Virus record (IMG/VR): IMGVR_UViG_3300020472_000196
Coordinates: 1-21,710 of that record
Length of the DNA: 21,710 bases
Strand: one strand, 5' to 3'
From: a virus
A model generated the notes under the pieces. The model was not told where the DNA came from. It did not search any database and saw only the letters and a list, made by a program, of their open reading frames with translations. The position numbers were made by a program, and so were the translations under genes. Positions 1-12,200 of this stretch are shown in pieces. The first letter of the stretch is position 1. Each line of letters begins with the position of its first letter.

Positions 1-240
1 GCATTCTGGAAGGATGACTGGAGAAACTTCCACGTTCGTGCATCAGATGATTCATTCATTCAGTGTGTTAGTATCTTTGCTGTTGGTTTCGCTGACCACT
101 TCTTGATGGAGTCTGGTGGTGATATGAGTATCACCAACTCTAACAGTAACTTTGGTAATACATCCTTACATGCTATCGGTCATAAGGGATTCGCCTTTAA
201 CCAAGATAAGGGTGGATATGTTACTGACATTGTTCCACCA
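1..240 (+). other. Beta-helix-like end of an upstream domain (in giant protein)
   Basis: The first 80 codons contain alternating hydrophobic and small residues with Asn/Ser ladders ('FIQCVSIFAVGFADHF', 'SITNSNSNFGNTSLHAIG'). This is the look of the last coils of a right-handed parallel beta-helix, as in pectate-lyase-like phage tail proteins. Wobble positions here are richer in C (TTC, AAC, GAC, CAC) than in the repeats that follow. The fold call is inference from pattern only; most of the domain would lie upstream of the window. Confidence 0.4.
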
Positions 241-3200
241 GAGACAGTAGTTGAGACTTCTGGAAATACTAAAAAGAATGCTTATTATACTTTAGATGTA
301 CAGGCATCTAATGATCCTGATAATCATACAAAAATTTATATTGGTGATGATTTAGCATATGATCCAGCAAAACGTCCTGCTGCATCTATTGATGGGTATC
401 GTATAGGTGCTAAGAAGGATGATAAGATTAATGTTAAGTTAACCCCAAGAGCTGCAGGAATGGGGAATGAGTTCCAATCAACTCTAACTCCAAGTGGATT
501 TAAAGTATTTTCTGCTGCACCTGACGTTCTTAATCCTACTGGTGTTACTGTTAATAATGCTGATCTTGACGCTGCTAATAGAATTGAAGCGAATAAAGAT
601 TTCATTGCATACGAGGCATATGGATATATTACTTCAAAATATCCAGCTTTATTGGTTAATGAGAACATTACTATTACTAAATGTCGCCGTGATATAGGAT
701 ATCTTGTTGATGCTGCTGTACAGGATTTAAGACTTGGTGGTAACATCAATACTATTCAAGCTGCTGAATCATATTTCGTTGCTACTGAATTATCTTATAT
801 TAATCATGAATTAAGTGAGACATTAGAGGGATATGATTATGCTAGAGATCTAGCAATTGCTGCTGCTCGTAACTTTAAGTATCTACGTACAAATTCAAAT
901 ACTACACAGGGATCTTCTATTGTTAATGTAGGAGATACTAGTGGTATTGTACAGGGTATGACTGTTCTTGATTATGAACCATCTAGTTTCACTAATGGAG
1001 AGTTGAATCTTACTCCAACAAGACCTGCTTCACCTGCTATCCCTAGTAATACATTTGTTAAACGTGTTATTGATGCTTCTAGTATTGAAATAGGACAGAA
1101 AGCAACTTACAGTGAATATAAAGTAGTATCAGACAGACATGGTGATGCTGCAAACTTAATTGAAGCCAACAAAACATTTATTGCAGAAGAAGCACACGCA
1201 AGAATTCTTCTTGATTATCCAGGATATACTTATTACACTGGTACTAATGTTGCTACTGGTAATCCATATACTACTGCTGAAGCTAAAGCAAAGTGTATTG
1301 ATGATATTGAATTAGCTCTTAATAAGGTTGCTAAAGATACAGCATTTGGTGGTAATGCTGAGACATGGGATGCTGCTTACTATTATGATAGTGGTGCTGT
1401 TCTTGATTTAGCAAATAAGAAAGATGAAACTCTTACTGCTCTTAATTATGCTAAGGACATGGCTGTACAAGTCATGCGTAAGGAAGATGTATTTGTATTT
1501 GGTACACATGGATTAACTCAGGTTAAGACAACATCTCAGTTAGCAAATCCTATTGCAACTAAAGATGGTCATGCTCTTGATCCTATTACTTCTGAAGTTG
1601 GAGATGTAGTATCTGATAAAGGTGGTGATGCTCAGAAATTAATTGCTGCTAATAAAAATCTTATTGCACATGAAGCAGTTGAGAGGATGGTACTTCAGTC
1701 TTCTACTGCAACATTTACACCTGGAAATGGAACAACATATGATGCTTCAACTGGTAATTTAACCATTGCGTCTGTTGGTCATGGTCTTACAGGTGCTAGT
1801 ACAATAACAGCAACTAGTGCTGCTTATGATCCTACTACTGGTGTATTAACACTTACCAAGAATAGTCATGGTATGGCTAATGGTGAGAAGATTCAAATCG
1901 CAGATGAATCTATCTGGTTTAAGTGTACTATGGATAATAAGACTTCTGTTAAGAAGTATCCTAGGGCAACTGATCCTGTTAGTGGTAAGTGGTTGACTAT
2001 TTCTAATGTACAGACAAGTACATTTGATGTTAATGTCGGAAAATCATTATTTGTAAACTTTACTCCAACTGCTGCTGATTACAATCCAACAACAGGTCTA
2101 ATGACCTTGACGATTGGTAATCATGGATTGAGTGCTGGTACTGCTATTAAACTTCTTCCAGAGTCATTGAAGTTTAGTTGTGGATTTAATGGTGCTACTG
2201 GAACTTCTGCTGAGAAGTCATATCCAAGAGCAACAGGTGCTGACTCAGCAACTTATGATAAAGCGATTAACATTGAGTCTGTAACTAGTAATACTATTAC
2301 AATACAGGTTCTACCAAACACACCTTCTACCAACACTGATCCTCATACATTTGTTAGTGCTTTAACTGGTGCTGTTATTTCTGGTGGTAATTACACTCAT
2401 GAAATAGATCAGGTAGCTTCTGGTGGTATTAAGAGAGCTAATGATATTGTTAGAATAGATTATGATGCTTTAACATTTACATGTGGCATGGATAATGATG
2501 CTACAGAGCATAAGTATCCTCGTATCAGTGACCCTGCTGCTAGTTCAATACTTCCTATTAGTGATACAACGAATGATACATTTGTTGTTAATGTTGGTAA
2601 GACATTATCCAGCACATATGATGTAAGTGATGCATCATATAATCAAACAACAGGTGATCTTGTATTAACTATCAATGACCACAATCTTGTTAAAGGATCT
2701 TCTATTAGATTAGCAGATGGATCATTATCATTCAAGTGTGCTAAGGACGCTTATGGTACTCCACATTCATACCCACGTGCTACTGATCCAGCATATCAAA
2801 CTGGTCTAGAGATTACTGATGTTGGATCTTCATATCATTCAGCAACTGATGGTTCATATGATCCTGGAACTGGTATATTAAATCTTACTGTTGCTGGTCA
2901 TGGATTTAGTAATGGTAATAGGGTAAGGATTTCTGATCATTCTCTTACATTCACTTGTGGTATGGATGGAAATGCTACTGAGCATTCTTATCCTAGAGCA
3001 TCTGATGATGCGAGTGGTAAGTGGTTAGAAATTTCTGATGTTGATAACGATAGTTTCAGTGTTAATGTTGGAGCAGCAGGAGTAACTCAAGAATTTACTC
3101 CAGGTACATTAAGTACCTATGATCCTGTTAGTGGTGATTTAGTATTAGATATTGGATCTCATACTTTAGCAACTGGAGAAGGTGTAGTAATTGATGACAA

Positions 3201-6200
3201 TGCGTTATCATTTACATGTACTATGGATGGTAATGATTCTACTAAGACATATCCACGTCCTCTATTAGATCAAGCTGCATCTAGAACTCTACCTATTACA
3301 TCTAAGACAGATAGTACTATTACTGTTAATGTTGGTGGAGCAGGAACTGACAAATATTTCCAACCAACAGCAGCAATATATGATCAGAAGACTGGTGATA
3401 TGACAGTAACTATTGGTCAGCATGGTCTTCGTGCTGGATCTAATATTACATTAAAAGATAATTCTCTTAAGTTTACATGTGATAGAGACAATCATCAAAC
3501 AACTCACAGTTATCCTCGTGTTGGTACTGATCCTAAGGCAGGTAAATCTATTGATATTGATGAAGTAGGTTACATTACTAAAACCGCAACAAATGCTGTT
3601 TATACTCCAACTAACGGATTAATAGTTATTACTTCTAGTGGTCATGGATTTGTTAATGGAGATTATGTTCAGATTGCAGATGATTCTTTAACATTCTCTT
3701 GTGATCTAGGTACTGGTGATAAGACATATCCTCGTGCTGGATTTGATTATCCAAGTGGACGTTGGTTAGTAGTTACTAATGCTACCAATGATACATTTAG
3801 TATTAATGTTGGAACATCATCTAACAGTTCTGTTCATAGTTTTGAAGGTGCTGCTAATAATGGTATTAGAAAGCAAGATGGAACTATTAAATTTAATGTT
3901 GGTCAAACAAACATAACCAATTATACACCTGGTAATGCAACTGAATATAATCCTACCACAGGTGATCTTGTTTTAGATATTGGTACACACAGTTTACAAA
4001 CTGGATCTAGAATTAAGATTGCTGATGGTGCAATTAGATTTACATGTACTGAAGGTGCTGGTGAACATGCATATCCAAGAGCAACTGACCCTGCAAGTGG
4101 AAAGAGTCTTAATATTACTGCAACTACTTCAACAACAGTTACTGTTAATGTTTTAGATACTATACCATCTACTAATGTTACTGTTCATACATTTGTAACT
4201 AATAGTGGTGTTGTTAATTCAATAACAGCAGGTGATGATTATGAGCATACATTTGTACCTGGTCCAGAAAATGTAGATGCTGTAGAATATAAGCCACAGT
4301 CTATTCATACATTTGTAACTGCTGTTCCTAACAGTGTTAAGCAATTACCATTATCTACACACCAATTTGTTAGAGGTTCTTCTAATGGTGTTGAAAAACA
4401 ATCTGGTACTATTACTATTAATGTTGGTGTTGCTGCTAGTGGTGCTGATCAGTTTGAGCATCAATTTAATTCTGCTGGAACTCTTGCAGGTGCAGTAATT
4501 GCTGGTGGTAATTACACACATACTTGGATAAGTGCTGTTGATAATTCAGTACATAAAGTGTTCTCTGTTGGTGGTAGTAACTCTTATCATAATCAGGATT
4601 GTGTTGATGATGTTAATGATCTATTGGATGCAATAGGACATAACGTAGCATATGGTGGTAACGATAAGACATGGGATGCTGCTTATTCATATAAGACTGG
4701 TGCTCACGTTGCTGGTGAAGAGACAGAGACTAATGTAGTATTTGAATATGCCAAGGAAATGGCATCACAAGTCATAAGAAGACAGAAAGTATTATGCATA
4801 GGATCTCATGGATATTCTCAGGATTACAACCCAGATGGTCCAATAACAGCAGACATTGCTGATCCTCCAGTAGATAGGTTTGGAGATGCTCGTAACCTAT
4901 TAGAATCTAATAAGGCATTTATTGCTAAGGAAGCATATGAAAGAATGATTCTTAATAATGCTGGATTCTTACCACCTACAGGTAACAAGCAAGATTGTAT
5001 AGATGACATTGCAGATTTTGTTACCGAGATTGCTTACAACGTAGGATTTGGTGGTAATGATAGAACTTGGGACATGGCAAACTTGTATGTAACAGGTGCT
5101 CATGTTGCAGGTGAAGAGGAACAAACTCTTGCAGCATTTAAGGATGCTACTGAGATAATGGTTCAGGTAATGAGACAAGAGAAGGTTCTTACCATTGGAT
5201 CACATGGATTAACTCAGACATACGATCCAACCATTTCTACTCAAGCTGATGCTCCATTAGACAATAGGGTAGCTGATGCTAAGAATTTGATCATTTCCAA
5301 TAAAAATTTCGTGGCAGAAATTGCACTTGGAAGGATGACTGCACAATATCCTTCATACACATATCAGGTTGGATATAGTTCTGCTGATTGTCTTGATGAT
5401 CTTAAGGATGTTGTTGAAGTTGTTGCACATAACATGGCACATGGTGGTAATGACCGTGTATGGGATGCTGCTAACATGTATGTTGCTGGTGCTCATGCTT
5501 CAGGATCTGAGAATGAAACAATCTATTCATTCAATCAAGTACGTGACCTTATTCGTGAAGTAATGACTAATGTTGATGTTACTGTTGGTAGTTACACTTC
5601 ATTAACACAAGTAAAGGATACATCTATTACTAATGGTGTTGCTGATGGTAGATGTGATAGTGCAAAGAGTTCTGTTACATCTTTAGTACAGATTCTTACC
5701 AATACTATTGGTTCTCCATCTTCACTTGCTAATGTTGTACGTACTCAGTCTGTAACAAGATGTGAACAGGTGAGATCATCTATTAATACTTTATCTGGTA
5801 TTGTTACTAATGCTATCTCTAATCCTGGTAGTCTTGCTGCTATTACTAGAACTAGATCTGTTGGATTATGTGAAGATGTAAGAGCAACGGTTGATACATT
5901 ATTTGATATTGTAAAGAATACTGTTACATCACCATCATCTCTTGAGAGTGTTCATAGGACTCTTTCAAATGGTCCATGTCAGACTGTTGCTGGTTCTGCT
6001 ACTACTCTCTTTAGTATCATTACAAGTACTATATCTAATAATGGTTATCTTAATGGTATTGAAAGAAATTCAACTCCAAAGGGACTAGCATTTGGACCAT
6101 CTGTTAATGCTGATGCATCAACTACAAATTCATATCTATTCTTTAGTATGGATTCTGGTGTTTATACCTCTGAGCATTCTCCAGATAGCGATTCTTCTTT

Positions 6201-9200
6201 CTCATCAACAGCACCAAATAATCAAGATCAAGGATATCCTAAGTGTGCTACACAAGCAACTGCTATTCGTCAGTATTTTGCAAACATATCTACGATAATA
6301 CAAACAGGTCTTGATACTGTTCCTAGAAATGAGCCATCTAGTGCTTCATCTGATCTTTCTTCTAGAGCAACTATTTGGAATTTGGATGATCCTAATACAG
6401 CAGGATCCAATCCACATAATTTAGAGACAGGTACTCCAATACGTCTTGTTCCAAGACCAAGGAAAGATGTTAATGGAAATATTATTGATGTTGATAAGCG
6501 TTTTGTTAGACTTCCTAATGGATTCTCTCCTAATACTAAGTATTATGTAATTGCTCCTGGTAGAAATACACAACCAGAACAATATAAAAATACTGGATTT
6601 ACTTCTACTGATCAGACTAAGATAATGCTTGCAAACAGCAAGGAAAATGCTGCTGCTGGTATTTACATTCACTCAGCTGAAGTTGAAGGGATACATCCAG
6701 ACATTGCTATTGATCTCTATCAGTTTGTATTAGATGATAAGTATGATGTTCATGCTTACAATTGTACAGTACAGTCTACACCAAGTGGTGCTATTAGAAC
6801 TGATGTTCCTCATATATTTGATGTTCCAACTGCTAATACTTCAGGTCATGAGGTATTCTTTAAGAAGAATGAAGGTGGTGAATTACCAATAGTAGGAACT
6901 TCTTTCCAGCAAGATACTGATGTTAGTTTTGGTAGTAGATTGAGAGAAGATCAATCATTCTGGGCTAGGTATGTTGATAAGAATACATTTACTATTCATA
7001 AGACTAAGGATGATGCTCAGAATAATACTTCTGTAATAACATTCAATACTGCTGGACAGAAAGGATTCTCTGTATTCTGCAACAAGCGTGAGTCTTGTAT
7101 GCGTTTTGATCCTACATATGCTAATCCTAATACCAACCCACAAATATATGGTAAGTGGTATTTACAGGTTAAGAATGAATCTCAGAATCCATCTAATGCA
7201 AATTATACTTACAGTATATTAACTAGATTGCATGAAGCAGCATATAATGATCTTTCTGGAATTGAGAAGACTAATGATTCATGGTTTGAAAGAATTAAAG
7301 ATGAGAGAGATGCAGATGATCGTATCTATCGTTTACGTTATGTTGTACCACAGTATCTGAAGTCAGTTCGTGATCCTCTTAATGGATTTACAATTAAGAT
7401 ACGTAAGGACACAACAAGAAAACTTTTACCTCAAAAGATTCTATTGTTGCCTGTTGTTACTAATGCTGATCCTAAGGCGGTATTTTATAACCCTGCTCAA
7501 CCATCTGAAAAGATTGGTGCTACTAGAGCAGAATTAGAGGCGATAAATGGACATGATAAATCTTTAGAGTATGATCCATTTAGAAAGCCTCAGTCATCTA
7601 GTGGTCCTCAGGTATTTGCTAAGACTATCAGAACTAATCATGGATTGATTGATTTTACAATCCAGTCTGGTAGATATGTAAACTTACCTTCTTCTGGTGG
7701 TGGTATTGATGCATTAGAATTAACAGTAATGGATCCAGGTATTACTAGTACCATTGGTCTTCTTAATGAGAAATTAACTACTGTTAAAATTGATGTTCCT
7801 CAAGGTGGAAACTTTGTTGCTAGTGCTAGTGTCTCTAATGATTCTAATAAGATTGAATGGGCAGGTAATTGTTCTGGATCTGGTTATATACATGCTGCTC
7901 TTAATGTTCCTGGAACAGATACATGGCACTTAATACTGAAAGGTATTGTTAGATCAAATGTATCTGATACAGAAGCATTATATTATGATTCTAATGAGAA
8001 TACAAGATTCACCCAAGTACAGAAAGATGCAAATGGAGTTATAATTGATTCTGTATTTGCAGATCTACTTTCCGATAGAGACTTTGGTAAGTCTTTAGAA
8101 ACTAAAGATCTTATTGATAAGCATCTACCACAATACTATTATAAGCAGAAAGGTGCTAAGGTTTACACATTGACACCTGGTGATGTTGTTACTGCACAGA
8201 ATAATAATACTGATTATTATATTGCATCTGTAGAAGATGTTGGAGAACTTGATGACAACTTCTATATCTTTGATGTACAGGAAGTTCAGAGACGTATCTT
8301 TGATCAGCAAGATGGTATTTACTATCTAACTGCTGTTCGTGGTAACATTTCACCAATGCCAACAGGTGCTGGTAACTTAGGTAACTTCAGGAACTTCAAG
8401 TTCTCTCAACCTATTAGCAAACTATATCCATTAAATTATAAGAATGATCCTCTTTGGTTCAAACAATTAGATACTGCTGCTATAGATCCTCCACGCACAT
8501 ATTCTGCTGCTGACAACTATATTCATGGTCTTGTAACAGTCAATGACTTTAAAGGATCAATGACTAAGGAATCTGTATTTGATATCCTTGAAACTGCTGC
8601 GTTTGAAGGTAAGACATATACAGGTGATAATGCAATTCAATCACAGGATGGTAATGCTACCTCTGGTTCTGAAGATCGTTTAATTCCTATTGCTGGTGAT
8701 AGTACTGTTGCTTCAGATCAAAGATTATACATTGAACTTAGACGACCATCTATTGCTCGTGCTGGTAACCATACGTTTGAATACCTTGGTTTTGGTCCAG
8801 GTAACTACTCAACTGGTCTACCTCAAAGACAGGAAGTTGTACTTGAACCTATTCAAGACTTCTATGCTCAGTCTAAGAAGGAAGACGGTGGTTTAGTATT
8901 CTACACTGGTCTTAACTCTAATGGTGACCTATACATTGGTAACCGTAAGATTGATGCTATCACTGGTGAGGAAGAGTTCTTAGAATCTGCACAGTTAGTT
9001 GATTCTGATGATGATAATGAAGATATTGGTAGTCTTGTTACTACGTTTGATACTCCTGTAACATTTAATGAGTATATCACAGTTAATGGTGGTGACAATC
9101 AGGATAAGACAAGTACATTTAACTCACCTGTAACTATTAATGTTCTTGGTAGAATTAGAGAACCTTCTCTTAAAATTATTTCTGGTGTTGATCCTAACCA

Positions 9201-12200
9201 AGGTGATGATGCAAGTCTTGCTTCTCAAAATCAATATTTAAATCAGGATACATTTGGACATATTGTTCTTGCTAAGAATAGAATTGCTGCATCTGTATTC
9301 CAGTTTAACCCACGTGGTTCATCTGGTGCTGCTCAAGGATATAAGATACAAAACCATGTTGTTGGTAATTTAGGATCAAATATTGCTCCTAATCAAAGTA
9401 CTCCTATTAGTGCTGGTGGTTCAGCAATTGATCCTAGTCAATTTGTTCAGTATGGAAATGCTGGAGCACCTTTAGCAGGTGACATGTTACTTAAAGGTAA
9501 TGATGTAAATCGTTCTGGTTCACTTGGTTGGATATATGCAAACTCCTTTGCTGAAGTTGCTACTTCTCAGATTAAGAGATTAATCTTTGATGGTACTAGT
9601 GTAGTTACTATTGAATGGGAAGGAACACTTGAGAATATTGATCTTGGTGTTACTAGTGGTTCTCAGTTAAAGATCACTGGATTTAGTGATAGTGCATTGA
9701 ATGGTACATGGACTGTTATTCCTAATGGATTTATTGCTACTGCTCAAACTTGTCAGTTCTCTATTATTGAGAACAGGGCTAATGTAAGTAATGATAATCC
9801 AAGAGATTGGAATCAAAATAGTGAACCTAATGCTCAACTATTCCTTGCTAATTCTTCTTGGAAGGAATTCTCTGTTCTTGGTGCTGAGACAATTAGAACT
9901 AAGACAGATCATCAAGGTGATTATAGATTAGGTGTTAACACCATTGCACGTTCAAATCATGATGCTTATCTAACTGGATTTGTTAGTGATGCAACTGATC
10001 CTAGAGCAAACTTAGATGTAGTTGGATCTGCATTTATATCTGGTAAATCTCTTGTTACCTATGATGCTGATGATATTGCAGTTAATACAAATGCATACAA
10101 TTCTGAAGAATTGCTTGCTGATAGAACATGGGTAGATGAAGATAATGCGTTTGTAGTTGGTGGTGATAGTAGAGAGGGTGTTGATCCTCTTAATCTTGAT
10201 GCCAATGCTAATCCTATCCCATATCAGGACAACGAAGCAACACTTAGAGTTGCTACTACCAATGGTGGTAGAGTTGGTGTTAATGTAACTAATCAAGAGT
10301 TAGACAGAGCACTGGTTGTTGATGGAACTTCTAGGTTTACTAATGATGCTAAGTTCCAACAGGATATAGAAGTTGATGGTGGTAATGGTGCTGGTACTGC
10401 TGAAATCAGAACTGGTATTACCACAGGAACATTTGAATTTGTGATGGACAATACATTCACTGGTACTACTACTGGTGGAAGTAATGGTCTTAAGATAGGT
10501 GGATCAGCACAGAATATTGAGATTGGAGATCAACAATCTAATGTTCAAACTTGGTTGGTTGGTAATGCAAGTACTGATAGTACATTCCATGTTGGATTTA
10601 CTGATAATGGTAATGGATCTGAAGTATCTAAACTTCATATTGGTGGTGCATATACAAGTAACGAATCAAATTCTTACGTAGAAGTAGGAACTAAATCATT
10701 CATTGCTAATGGTGATGTTTGGATTGGTGGTGCTCCTTCCAGTCGTAATAAGAGAGGAGAGACTGATACAGTAAATCTTTATACTGGTGCAGGAACTGTT
10801 GATTTCTTCTCTAATTCTGGTGGTCCTTCTACTATTAAGTTTGCTACTAATGCATCTGATTTAAGTATTGCTGGTCAAGGTGGTACAACAACCATTAATA
10901 ATAAACTACAGGTAAATGCATCTGCTAAATTCCTTAGTGATATTTGGTTGTGTGGTGGTACATCATCATTTGAATTTACTGGTGATAGAGAACAGATGGG
11001 TTCTACTAGTCCTACTAATGGACATTCAGCTGGCACAGCATCACCATTCTCAGATGTTAATCCTGACAAGAACATAGACATATTAAATGTAATTGTTAAG
11101 TTATCTACTGAAGAAGGATACAATAGAGTTGATACTGATGGTTCTCGTGATTGGGGTGGTGCAGCAGATCAAGCTGCGTTAAGTGGAACAGGATATAGTT
11201 TCCCAGCTTTAACTGGAGATCATTATTATCTACCATTAAAGAATGAACCTGTTAAGGTTAATGGTGATCCTTACTTCGTTAATGGTGACTATCTAATCAT
11301 TGATACTGGTATAACAGCAGGTACATATCCAGAAGTTGTTCAGATTGTTGAATTAACAAGAACAAATGCAGCACCATATATTGTCAAGGTTGTTCGTCAA
11401 CCATTTGGTACATTTACTGGTACACATGCAGCACACCCTGATACAACTGATATATTCAGAGTTAATGTTCAGTTTGATTCTACTTGGACAACACAACCAC
11501 TTGATAATACTGGACCTCAAGATGCTGTTTATCTCGCAGAGTTTGGTGGTAGTTTAACAACTAATGATTATATTATTGCTGGACGTAGTGATACTACTAG
11601 CGATGGTATAAACGATACAGGTGAAGTAATAGGTATTGCTGCTATTCTTGGACAGCAGAATCAGGTATTGAAGGTTACAAACTGTCAGGATCCTGATAAG
11701 ACTATGTTTGAGGTTGATTCTGTAACTGGTGAAGTTACTATAGGCAACCCAGATATACCAGGATCTTCAGTTAATATTAACACAACAATTAAACTCAAGG
11801 GTGGTTGTGGAACAATTAAGAGTGAGATTATTACTGCTACTGCTACTTCTGGAAGTTCTTATCTAACTGGTATAAGTGCTGCTGATATTGCCAAGGTTGA
11901 AGTTGGTGATGTTGTAAGAGTTGATACATCAATGATCAGTGCTCTTACTGAAATAGCAACAAATTATGTAACCGAAGTAACTCCTAATGGAAGTAATAGT
12001 ACCATTAAATTACGTGATGAGCTTTCAGGTGGGTACACTTTAACATCTGTCCAGTGGTTTATAACACAAAATGAAACTCTTACTCTAACCAATGGTAAAG
12101 AGCAGCAGAATTTCAATGTTGATTCTTGTACTGGAATAGTTAAGATAGGTAATCATATCCGTAGAGTTGATGCACAGGAATTCTATCCTGCATCTAGGAC

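Larger units (their letters stand above)
1627..4821 (+). repeat. Helical repeat copy C, split by a beta-repeat array
   Basis: The first half is at 1627-1701 ('DAQKLIAANKNLIAHEA', then 'RMVLQ'). The second half resumes at about 4591 with 'DCVDDVNDLLDAIGHNVAYG', 'GGNDKTWDAAYSY', 'GAHVAGEE' and 'GSHGYSQ', ending near 4821. The Asp-to-Cys distance is 2973 bases, against 111-114 in copies A, D and E, so about 2860 bases (about 950 residues) sit in the loop between the two halves. The inserted part has a different character, with beta repeats and His-Thr-Phe modules, and is listed separately. Confidence 0.85.

Noticed and set aside
103-105. ATG at 103 as the start of the giant gene
   Set aside because: The frame is open back to base 1 with coding-like sequence ('FWKDDWRNFHVRASDD') and no Shine-Dalgarno precedes 103, so it is an internal methionine.
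336-749. Minus-strand open frame of 137 codons
   Set aside because: It is opposite the giant protein's frame, has no sensible composition or ribosome binding site, and is isolated in an all-plus-strand module.
1700-4590. Intein or other mobile coding insert within helical repeat C
   Set aside because: The insert has no splicing motifs or nuclease-like sequence; it is made of beta repeats typical of virion proteins.
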